From Clostridia bacterium (GTDB taxonomy: Bacteria > Bacillota_A > Clostridia > Christensenellales > Aristaeellaceae), in contig JAFUPT010000150.1 of the NCBI GenBank assembly GCA_017481065.1, forward strand, positions 1 to 5,096: a stretch of 5,096 bases of DNA, read 5' to 3'. Positions within the stretch are counted from its first letter, which is position 1; each line of letters starts with the position of its first letter. A program made the position numbers and the translations under genes. The notes beneath the pieces are model-generated. The model was not told the DNA's origin. It did no database searches and was given only the letters and a program-made list of their open reading frames with translations. Below are positions 1 to 4,908 of this stretch, in pieces.

Positions 1-141
1 AGGGTTCCAAGGGGGATGATCCCCCTTGGCAGGGTGCAGGGACAGCGTCCCTGCTGGGGTTTCAGGGGCAAAGCCCCTGAGCAGGTTTCCAAAGGCCAGC
101 GCCCCGGCAGGGGTTCTTAGGGGACGGAGTCCCCTAAGCCT
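1..141 (+). repeat. Tandem array of five short GC-rich hairpin units (CAGGGGTT linker orientation)
   Basis: Five consecutive stem-loops fill this stretch. Arms and loops: 7-16/20-29 (CCAAGGGGGA/TCCCCCTTGG, loop TGA), 36-43/47-54 (GCAGGGAC/GTCCCTGC, loop AGC), 62-69/73-80 (TCAGGGGC/GCCCCTGA, loop AAA), a decayed unit at about 89-107, and 117-125/129-137 (TTAGGGGAC/GTCCCCTAA, loop GGA). Centres lie near 18, 45, 71, 98 and 127, so spacing is 26-29 nt. Linkers are CAGGGT, TGGGGTT, GCAGGTTT and CAGGGGTTC, variants of one sequence in one orientation. Stem sequences differ between units while pairing is kept. The array may extend left of the window. Function unknown; no coding frame is evident. Confidence 0.85.
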
Positions 142-151
142 GCAAAAACTG

Positions 152-180
152 TTGCGAAAAATCTCCGTTTGTGATAGCAT
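152..180 (+). promoter_or_regulatory. Candidate sigma-70 type promoter of the isomerase gene
   Basis: TTGCGA (152-157) and TAGCAT (175-180) are separated by 17 bp, a good fit to the housekeeping promoter pattern with imperfect boxes. It sits just after the hairpin array in an AT-richer stretch and would start transcription near 187, giving a leader of about 50 nt. TATAGA at 180-185 is an alternative -10 but leaves a 22 bp spacer. No clear operator or riboswitch is visible between 181 and 220. Confidence 0.5.
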
Positions 181-219
181 ATAGATAGCTGGATGAGCAA
201 AAAATGCTTACTTATAAAG

Positions 220-228
220 AGAAAGAGG
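220..228 (+). promoter_or_regulatory. Ribosome binding site that decides the isomerase start
   Basis: The purine run AGAAAGAGG ends 10 nt before ATG 239. The in-frame upstream TTG at 230 would lie only 1 nt after it, too close to be used, so ATG 239 is the start. Confidence 0.65.
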
Positions 229-238
229 ATTGATACCC

Positions 239-1642
239 ATGAAAAAGAAAATGACCTTCGCACTCTGCTTCTGCAACCGCGGCTTCATGCCCGGTGAACT
301 GATCTACGGCGCACGCGAGGACATGGTCAAGGCCGTCACCGATGCAGGCTATGATTACATCATGATGGATGCCGAGCTCACCCGCTACGGCGGCGTCGAG
401 ACCCGCGCCGAGGGCCGCCTCTATGCCGAATGGCTCAAGAAGCACCAGGGCGAATACGACGGCGTGATCTTCTCCATGCCCATCTTCGCCGATGAAAACG
501 GCGCAATCACCGCCCTGCAGGATGCTGGCGTGCCGATCCTGATGCAGGCCTATCCGGACGAGATCGGCAAGATGGACTTCGCCCATCGCCGCGACGCCTA
601 CTGCGGCAAGTTCTCCGTTACCGATGTATTCACCCAGTACCAGGTGCCCTTCACGGTACTCAAGCCCCACGTTGTTCATCCCCTGACCCCCGCCTTCCAG
701 CAGAACCTCAAAGATTTCGCCGCCATCTGCCGCGTTGTAAACGGCATGAAGCGCTTCAACCTGGGCTGCATCGGCGCGCGCACCACCGCGTTCAAGACCG
801 TGCGCTTCGATGAAATCGCCATGCAGAAGCACGGCATCAACGTGGAATCCTTCGACCTGTCCGAGCTGATGAACATGGTCGCCGAAATGAAGGATGATGA
901 TCCCAAGGTCATCGCCAAGATCGAGCGCCTGGAGAATTACACCGATTTCTCCCTCGTTCCCCAGAGCAACAAGGTCACCCTGGCCAAGATTTCCTGCGTG
1001 ATCGACTGGTACATTGATGAATATCAGCTGGACGCCCTCGCCCTGCGCTGCTGGAACGAAATGGAAACCTACCTGCGCGTGTGCCCCTGCGTGCTGCTGT
1101 CTGAGCTGAACGACCGCGGCATCGCGGCATCCTGCGAAATCGATATGTGCTCCGCCATTACTATGCGCGCCATGTCCCTGGCCAGCGAAGGCCCCTGCGC
1201 CGTGCTCGACTGGAACAACAACTACGGCGATGAAGAGAACAAGGTCATCCTGTTCCACTGCGGCCCCGTGGCCCAGAGCCTCATGGCCGGCAAGGGCACC
1301 GTTACCGAGCACAAGATGTTCGCCAAGAACGATCCCGGCTCCGGCTGGGGCTGCAACGAAGGCCGCATCAAGGCCATGCCCACCACCATCTCCAACTGCC
1401 AGACCAAGGATGGCAAGATCGTGATCTACGCTTCCGAAGCCGAGTTCACCAACGATGAAATCGAAAACACCTACTTCGGCTGCGCAGGCGTATGCGAAAT
1501 CCCGAACCTCGAGGACAAGCTCATCAAGCTGGCCCGCGGCGGCTTCAAGCACCACACCTCCGTGTGCGAGGGCCACTACAAGGAGATCCTCAAGGAGGCA
1601 TTCACCACCTACCTGGGCTATGACTGGGTGGATATCGACTAA
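239..1642 (+). CDS. L-fucose/L-arabinose isomerase family protein (467 aa)
   Basis: Probable cytoplasmic, metal-dependent sugar isomerase of the L-fucose isomerase-like family (the COG2407/FucI C-terminal group, from memory), interconverting an aldose and a ketose. The C-terminal half carries candidate metal ligands: E300 in CEIDM, D324 in LDWNNNYGDEE, H340 in FHCGP, and a late HHT at residues 438-440 in GGFKHHTSV. The E300-D324 spacing of 24 matches Glu337/Asp361 of E. coli FucI; the HCG and HHT histidines resemble those of arabinose isomerase. At 467 aa it is shorter than E. coli FucI (591 aa) but usual for this broader family. The N-terminal part opens with ALCFCNRGFMPGE and looks like a Rossmann-type domain. 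No signal peptide or membrane segment. It is a single-gene unit with no kinase, aldolase, transporter or regulator alongside, so the substrate cannot be inferred; fucose, arabinose or another sugar are all possible. Start at ATG 239 is set by the ribosome site. Confidence 0.85.
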   Translation: MKKKMTFALCFCNRGFMPGELIYGAREDMVKAVTDAGYDYIMMDAELTRYGGVETRAEGRLYAEWLKKHQGEYDGVIFSMPIFADENGAITALQDAGVPILMQAYPDEIGKMDFAHRRDAYCGKFSVTDVFTQYQVPFTVLKPHVVHPLTPAFQQNLKDFAAICRVVNGMKRFNLGCIGARTTAFKTVRFDEIAMQKHGINVESFDLSELMNMVAEMKDDDPKVIAKIERLENYTDFSLVPQSNKVTLAKISCVIDWYIDEYQLDALALRCWNEMETYLRVCPCVLLSELNDRGIAASCEIDMCSAITMRAMSLASEGPCAVLDWNNNYGDEENKVILFHCGPVAQSLMAGKGTVTEHKMFAKNDPGSGWGCNEGRIKAMPTTISNCQTKDGKIVIYASEAEFTNDEIENTYFGCAGVCEIPNLEDKLIKLARGGFKHHTSVCEGHYKEILKEAFTTYLGYDWVDID

Positions 1643-1645
1643 ATC

Positions 1646-1710
1646 CTTAAAGGGGTTGCGCCAGGGGATGCATCCCTTGGAACCCTGTTTAAGGGCCGCA
1701 GGCCTTTAAG
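1646..1710 (+). repeat. Two hairpin units after the isomerase gene (AACCCTG linker orientation)
   Basis: Arms 1661-1669/1672-1680 (CCAGGGGAT/ATCCCTTGG, one G-T wobble) and 1689-1697/1701-1709 (TTAAGGGCC/GGCCTTTAA, loop GCA, one wobble) are joined by AACCCTGT, the reverse complement form of the linker at 1-141. Centres are about 28 nt apart. Flanking CTTAAAGG (1646-1653) is exactly complementary to CCTTTAAG (1703-1710), and GGGTT (1653-1657) to AACCC (1681-1685), so a larger branched fold competing with the second hairpin is possible. Confidence 0.75.
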
Positions 1711-1714
1711 CATT

Positions 1715-1770
1715 CCCAATAAAGAACCGGTTCCGGCGCGCATGTCGCCGGAGCCGGTTTTTTTATTGGG
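1715..1770 (+). terminator. Intrinsic terminator of the isomerase gene, with extended stem
   Basis: A 14 bp stem, AACCGGTTCCGGCG (1725-1738) with CGCCGGAGCCGGTT (1746-1759), one G-T wobble and a 7-nt loop, runs into a T tract at 1758-1764. Outside it CCCAATAAA (1715-1723) is complementary to TTTATTGGG (1762-1770), so the element extends to about 23 bp around a small bulge. The opposite strand has a poorer T run, so plus-strand termination is the main expected use. Confidence 0.9.
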
Positions 1771-1881
1771 GCGAGCGCATCTCCCCTTGCTTCCCCGCCT
1801 TGCTTGCCTGGACGGATGCAGCGCCCTGCCTATTGGCGCATGCCGCGGTCAACATGCCCGTCATCAAGAAATAACATTCAT

Positions 1882-1923
1882 CCCCAAATTGCGATTGCGG
1901 TTTGGGGGTTCTTCTGCTAAAAT
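1882..1923 (+). promoter_or_regulatory. MATE gene promoter with inverted repeat flanking the -35 box
   Basis: TTGCGG (1895-1900) and TAAAAT (1918-1923) are spaced by 17 bp. CCCCAAA (1882-1888) and TTTGGGG (1901-1907) form a 7 bp inverted repeat whose 12-nt centre contains the -35 box, a position expected for an operator or a DNA-distorting regulator site; no regulator gene is in the window. Transcription would begin near 1930, leaving a leader of only about 13 nt without a good Shine-Dalgarno sequence before ATG 1943. The stretch 1771-1881, between terminator and promoter, shows nothing I can identify. Confidence 0.6.
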
Positions 1924-1942
1924 ACCTCCCGTGTGAGTTGTT

Positions 1943-3277
1943 ATGAAAGGTACGCTTCTTGAAGGAAATATCCGCCGCCAGCTGATCTCCCTGGCGACGC
2001 CGCTGCTGCTGGGCAATATTCTCCAGCAGCTCTACAATACCGTCGATTCCCTGATCATCGGCCGCTTTATGGGCACCGAGGCCTTCTCCGCCGTCGGCGT
2101 GGCAGGCACGATCATGAACCTCTTCATCTTCGTGCTCACGGGCTTCTGCACCGGCGTTTCGGTGATCTTTGCCCAAACCTACGGCAGCGGCGACCGCAGC
2201 GCCTTCCGCCGGGAAACCTTCGTGTCCATTACCCTGGGCGCGGGCATCACCATCTTCCTGAGCGCGCTGTTCATGCTGCTGCTCCGGCCCATACTTGTGA
2301 TGATCCAGTCCCCGGCGGAGCTGATTCCCTATATCGAATCCTATCTCCGGGTCATCATCGGCGGCATGATCGCCACCTATTTCTATAATCTCTTCTCCAG
2401 CATGCTCCGCGCCATCGGCGATACCCGCGCCGCCACCTTCTTCCTCTTCATCGCCGTGGCGGTGAACGCCGTGGTGGATTATATCTTCGTCGCGATGCTG
2501 GGCATGGGCATTGCGGGCGCGGCATGGGCCACCGTGCTGAGCCAGCTGCTCTCGGCAGTTCTCTGCCTGATCTATCTCTTCCGCCGCGACCGGGATCTAC
2601 TCTGCACCCGCTACGAATGCCATTTCGAAAAGAGCCTCGTCAAGCGCACGCTGGTATTCGGCTTCAGCTCCGCGCTGCACCAGTCCAGCCTGTACATCGG
2701 CAAAATCTTCGTGCAGGGCGCGGTCAATACCCTCGGCACCCCGGGCATCGCCGCCTACACCGCCACCATGCGCGTGGAGGGCTTCGCCAATTCCATCGGA
2801 ACCAGCGCGGGCCAGGCCCTCTCCGTCTTCGTCTCCCAGAATTACGGCGCAAAGAACAATGATCGCGTCAAGCGCGGCATACGCCAGGGCATGGGCATCA
2901 ATATCGTCATGGGCGCGGTCTTCTCTGTGATTATGTTTGTCACCGCCCGGGCAGGTATGAATATCTTCCTCGATCCCAGTGAAACCCAGGCCATCTCCTA
3001 CGGCGTGGAATATATGCGCCAGATTTCCATCTTCTATATCCTCTGCTTCACCGGAAATTCCTTCGTGGGCATCTTCCGCGGCGTGGGCCGCATCTATGTG
3101 CCCATCTTTGCCACCCTCACCCATATCTCCATCCGCGTGGCGCTGTCCTATCTCCTCGCGCCTGCCCTCGGCCTCCGGGCCGTCGCCCTCGCCACCGGCA
3201 TCGGCTGGATGGCCATGACCGTCTACCAGCTGATTATGCTGCGGGATACGAACCGGCGACTGCGGGGTAACGTTTAA
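1943..3277 (+). CDS. MATE family multidrug/Na+ (or H+) antiporter (444 aa)
   Basis: Inner-membrane efflux transporter of the MATE family, which exports drugs or other organic molecules in exchange for Na+ or H+. The N terminus (LLEGNIRRQLISLATPLLLG) followed by LQQLYNTVDSLIIGRFMG at residues 27-44 is the typical MATE opening, with the conserved N32, D35, G40 and R41 of transmembrane helix 1; D35 corresponds to the ion-coupling aspartate in characterised MATE proteins. Long hydrophobic segments fit about 12 helices in two six-helix halves; the second half begins near residue 235 (HQSSLYIGKIFVQGAVNTLG) and includes SAGQALSVFVSQNYGA. Length is normal for the family and the frame is intact. Start at ATG 1943 matches relatives although the Shine-Dalgarno sequence is weak. 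It has its own promoter and is separated by terminators from both neighbours, so it is probably monocistronic. Its substrate cannot be read from sequence; the call as MATE is firm. Confidence 0.95.
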   Translation: MKGTLLEGNIRRQLISLATPLLLGNILQQLYNTVDSLIIGRFMGTEAFSAVGVAGTIMNLFIFVLTGFCTGVSVIFAQTYGSGDRSAFRRETFVSITLGAGITIFLSALFMLLLRPILVMIQSPAELIPYIESYLRVIIGGMIATYFYNLFSSMLRAIGDTRAATFFLFIAVAVNAVVDYIFVAMLGMGIAGAAWATVLSQLLSAVLCLIYLFRRDRDLLCTRYECHFEKSLVKRTLVFGFSSALHQSSLYIGKIFVQGAVNTLGTPGIAAYTATMRVEGFANSIGTSAGQALSVFVSQNYGAKNNDRVKRGIRQGMGINIVMGAVFSVIMFVTARAGMNIFLDPSETQAISYGVEYMRQISIFYILCFTGNSFVGIFRGVGRIYVPIFATLTHISIRVALSYLLAPALGLRAVALATGIGWMAMTVYQLIMLRDTNRRLRGNV

Positions 3278-3281
3278 GGGG

Positions 3282-3304
3282 CGCTGGGGTGACGCTGGGG
3301 TTGA
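3282..3304 (+). repeat. Short tandem direct repeat just after the MATE stop codon
   Basis: CGCTGGGGTGA (3282-3292) is followed directly by CGCTGGGGTTGA (3293-3304) and then CGC. A similar 12-nt tandem (GACGCCAGGGGA, GACGCTAGGGGA) follows the Nudix-methyltransferase gene at 4668-4691, so this looks like a shared boundary module of the intergenic islands and not chance. Confidence 0.65.
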
Positions 3305-3306
3305 CG

Positions 3307-3354
3307 CAAGGGGACGCTGTCCCCTTGAACCCCTGCCAGAGGATGCTGTCCCTT
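3307..3354 (+). repeat. Hairpin units in AACCCCTG orientation after the MATE gene
   Basis: A perfect 9 bp stem CAAGGGGAC (3307-3315)/GTCCCCTTG (3319-3327) with loop GCT, then linker AACCCCTGCC, then a decayed unit around loop 3345-3347 (AGGAT/GTCCCT arms with a wobble and mismatches). Centres are about 29 nt apart. The perfect hairpin is close to the MATE stop and could help stabilise or end its transcript, but there is no T tract. Confidence 0.75.
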
Positions 3355-3370
3355 AAGAATCCCATGAAAG

Positions 3371-3434
3371 GCAAATCATGCCAAAATCGGCATGATTTGT
3401 AAAAATAATTCTTCGGGCACGCAAAGCGTGCCTT
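3371..3434 (+). repeat. Two-hairpin intergenic element, copy 1 (possible MATE terminator)
   Basis: Stem A is CAAATCATGCC (3372-3382) with GGCATGATTTG (3389-3399), 11 bp and a 6-nt loop. After the AT-rich spacer 3400-3415 containing AAATAATT comes stem B, GGCACGC (3416-3422) with GCGTGCC (3426-3432), 7 bp, loop AAA. The same A-spacer-B order recurs at 4780-4847. Stem B is followed by only TT here, so termination would be weaker than at copy 2. Confidence 0.75.
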
Positions 3435-3452
3435 ACAGAGGGGTCAAGTGGA

Positions 3453-3548
3453 CATAATTTCCCCTTGCGGGTTTCCAAAGGGCAGGGCCCTTTGGCGGGG
3501 TTTGGGGCAGCGCCCCAACGCTCCCCCGAACATCATTTCCAAGGAGGT
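3453..3548 (+). promoter_or_regulatory. Upstream region of the Nudix-methyltransferase gene: weak -10 candidate and strong ribosome site
   Basis: CATAAT at 3453-3458 is the best -10-like box in this gap, but no credible -35 lies 16-18 bp upstream (TTACAG at 3433 leaves 14 bp), so the promoter is uncertain. AAGGAGGT (3541-3548), 5 nt before ATG 3554, is a near-perfect Shine-Dalgarno sequence and fixes the start. The hairpin units at 3475-3518 would lie in the leader if CATAAT is used. Confidence 0.35.
3475..3518 (+). repeat. Two hairpin units upstream of the Nudix gene (CGGGGTT linker orientation)
   Basis: Arms CCAAAGGGC (3475-3483)/GCCCTTTGG (3487-3495), loop AGG, and TTGGGGC (3502-3508)/GCCCCAA (3512-3518), loop AGC, joined by CGGGGT. 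Centres are 25 nt apart. Linker orientation is opposite to the units at 3307-3354, so the two sets face each other across the two-hairpin element. Confidence 0.8.
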
Positions 3549-3553
3549 CTTCC

Positions 3554-4669
3554 ATGCTCGAAGTAGTTGCCGCCTTCATCCGCGACGGCGAAAAATTCCT
3601 CATCTGTCAGCGTCCGGCGGGCAAAAACTGCGCGTTCGGCTGGGAATTTCCCGGCGGTAAGCTGGAGGCGGGGGAGACGAAGCCGCAGGCCCTCGCCCGC
3701 GAATGCCGGGAAGAATTGAATGTGGAGCTGGATGTCGCCCGCGAGCTTGCGGATGTAACCCATGCCTATCCCGGCTTTTCCATCCATCTCACGCTGCTGG
3801 AATGCGAAATCCGCGCAGGCTCCCTCACCGCCCTCGAGCACAACGCCCTCCAATGGATCACCGCCGCTGAAATCCCGAATTACGAATTCTGCCCGGCGGA
3901 CCAAAAGCTCATTCAAAAGCTGCGTCTGCTCTGGAGCTGGCAGGAAGAGCAGGCCATCGCCCACATCCACGGCTGGGATTTCTCCCATCTGAATGGCCGC
4001 TATGCCGAGGAGGATGATCTCCCCTGGGATTACCGCGCGCTCATCGATAAGTACCGCAAGCCGGAAATGCGGATCTTGGATATCGATACCGGCGGCGGGG
4101 AATTTTTGCTGTCGCTGAACCATCCCCATGCGAACACCGCCGCCACCGAGGCGTTCCCGCCGAACATCCGCGTCTGCGAGGATGCGCTGCTGCCCCTCGG
4201 AATCGATTTCCGGCCGGGAAGCGCGGGACAACTGCCCTTCGGGGACGGAGCATTCGATCTCGTGATCAACCGCCACGGCGATTTCGATCCCGTTGAGCTG
4301 CGCCGCGTGCTGAAACCCGGCGGAATCTTCATCACCCAGCAGGTGGGCGCGGAGAACGACCGGGAGCTGGCGGAGCTCCTGCTCCCCGGCGTGCGGCCGC
4401 CCTTCCCGGAGCAGTATCTCAGCATCGCCGAACGGGAATTCCGCGCCGCCGGCTTTGAAATCCTCGAATCCGCCGAGGTATTCCGCCCCATAGAATTCTA
4501 TGATACCGCCGCCCTCGTCTGGTTTGCGCGCATCATCCAGTGGGAATTCTCCGGCTTCTCCGTGGAAAAATGCCTGCCCCAGCTCTGGCAGGCGCAGTCC
4601 ATCCTCGAAGAAAAGGGCCGCATCTCCGGCCGCATCCACCGCTTCATGCTGGTGGGGAGGCGGGTGTGA
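3554..4669 (+). CDS. Nudix hydrolase (MutT-like) fused to class I SAM-dependent methyltransferase (371 aa)
   Basis: Two enzymes in one frame. Residues 1-125 are a Nudix domain: WEFPGGK at 30-36 and a Nudix box from G35 to V57 (G-x5-E41-x7-R49-E50-C-R-E53-E54-L-N-V), with E50, E53 and E54 as expected Mg2+ ligands; N56 replaces the usual glycine. The W-E-F-P-G-G-K and EHNALQW(I)T signatures resemble MutT/NudG enzymes that hydrolyse oxidised or modified nucleoside triphosphates. After a short linker, residues from about 137 (HGWDFSHLNGRY) form a methyltransferase: SAM-binding motif I ILDIDTGGGEFL at 174-185, acidic E199 in ATEAFPPN, FDLVINRHGDF at 234-244, and LKPGG at 253-257. Such methyltransferases are usually separate proteins as far as I recall; their substrate is unknown to me. 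No membrane or export signal, so cytoplasmic. Start ATG 3554 is set by AAGGAGGT. The 3' end is duplicated in inverted orientation at 4925-5096. Domain calls are firm; joint function is not inferable. Confidence 0.9.
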   Translation: MLEVVAAFIRDGEKFLICQRPAGKNCAFGWEFPGGKLEAGETKPQALARECREELNVELDVARELADVTHAYPGFSIHLTLLECEIRAGSLTALEHNALQWITAAEIPNYEFCPADQKLIQKLRLLWSWQEEQAIAHIHGWDFSHLNGRYAEEDDLPWDYRALIDKYRKPEMRILDIDTGGGEFLLSLNHPHANTAATEAFPPNIRVCEDALLPLGIDFRPGSAGQLPFGDGAFDLVINRHGDFDPVELRRVLKPGGIFITQQVGAENDRELAELLLPGVRPPFPEQYLSIAEREFRAAGFEILESAEVFRPIEFYDTAALVWFARIIQWEFSGFSVEKCLPQLWQAQSILEEKGRISGRIHRFMLVGRRV

Positions 4670-4691
4670 CGCCAGGGGAGACGCTAGGGGA
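4668..4691 (+). repeat. 12-nt tandem direct repeat overlapping the fusion gene's stop codon
   Basis: GACGCCAGGGGA (4668-4679) is followed by GACGCTAGGGGA (4680-4691), 11 of 12 identical, then CGCC. The first copy shares its GA with the TGA stop. A related tandem follows the MATE gene at 3282-3304. Confidence 0.65.
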
Positions 4692-4693
4692 CG

Positions 4694-4767
4694 CCAAAGG
4701 ACGCTGTCCTTTGGAAACCTGGCAGGGACTCTGTCCCTGCACCCTGCAAGGGGCGAGCCGCCCCTTG
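4694..4767 (+). repeat. Three hairpin units in ACCCTG orientation after the Nudix-methyltransferase gene
   Basis: Arms and loops: CCAAAGGAC (4694-4702)/GTCCTTTGG (4706-4714), GCT; GCAGGGAC (4722-4729)/GTCCCTGC (4733-4740), TCT; CAAGGGGCG (4747-4755)/CGCCCCTTG (4759-4767), AGC. Linkers are AAACCTG and ACCCTG. Centres 4704, 4731 and 4757 are 27 and 26 nt apart. All three stems are perfect. Confidence 0.85.
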
Positions 4768-4774
4768 ACCCGGC

Positions 4775-4812
4775 AAAAATGCAAATCGCGCCATTCGGCG
4801 GCGCGATTTGCA
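4775..4812 (-). terminator. Intrinsic terminator for the minus-strand methyltransferase copy (stem A of two-hairpin element, copy 2)
   Basis: TGCAAATCGCGCC (4780-4792) pairs perfectly with GGCGCGATTTGCA (4800-4812), 13 bp with a 7-nt loop. Read on the minus strand the stem is followed at once by five T (4779-4775), an intrinsic terminator pattern. On the plus strand no T tract follows. It is homologous to stem A at 3372-3399, with changed but still paired bases. Confidence 0.8.
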
Positions 4813-4821
4813 GAAATAATT

Positions 4822-4847
4822 AAAGGCACGCGAATGCGTGCCTTTTT
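4822..4847 (+). terminator. Intrinsic terminator for the Nudix-methyltransferase gene (stem B of two-hairpin element, copy 2)
   Basis: AAAGGCACGC (4822-4831) pairs with GCGTGCCTTT (4836-4845), 10 bp, tetraloop GAAT, with a T run at 4843-4847. The opposite strand ends in TTTAATTATTT, so it could also act weakly in reverse. Its GGCACGC/GCGTGCC core is identical to stem B at 3416-3432. Confidence 0.85.
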
Positions 4848-4856
4848 CTGGGGTTT

Positions 4857-4908
4857 CCAAAGGGAATCATTCCCTTTGGCCAGGGGTCTGGGGGCTGGCA
4901 GCCCCCAG
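4857..4908 (+). repeat. Two hairpin units (CAGGGGT linker orientation) overlapping the end of the minus-strand gene
   Basis: Arms CCAAAGGGAA (4857-4866)/TTCCCTTTGG (4870-4879), loop TCA, and CTGGGGGCT (4888-4896)/AGCCCCCAG (4900-4908), loop GGC; linker CCAGGGGT. Centres are 30 nt apart. On the minus strand the loop at 4867-4869 reads TGA and is the stop codon of the minus-strand gene. Relative to that gene the linker reads ACCCCTGG, the same as after the other genes. Confidence 0.85.

Noticed and set aside
1..141. CRISPR array
   Set aside because: The recurring 26-29 nt period is suggestive, but each unit is itself a variable palindrome, the constant linkers are only 6-9 nt, and no identical direct repeats or cas genes exist.
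212..1576. 454-codon open frame on the minus strand across the isomerase gene
   Set aside because: Its composition (long runs of G, A, V, H and D) is what antisense reading of a GC-rich codon-biased gene yields; the plus strand has family motifs and a ribosome site.
1763..2176. 137-codon minus-strand frame covering the MATE promoter region
   Set aside because: Overlaps the strong promoter, terminator and MATE start on the other strand and has no recognisable domain.
2597..3124. 175-codon minus-strand frame inside the MATE gene
   Set aside because: Low-complexity antisense frame with no start signal, opposite clear MATE coding sequence.
3448..3660. Small plus-strand frame upstream of and into the Nudix gene
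   Set aside because: It is translated from hairpin units and an alternate frame of the Nudix gene; the AAGGAGGT site serves ATG 3554.
3533..4639. 368-codon minus-strand frame over the Nudix-methyltransferase gene
   Set aside because: Antisense shadow of a gene with clear Nudix and SAM-binding motifs; no recognisable domain of its own.
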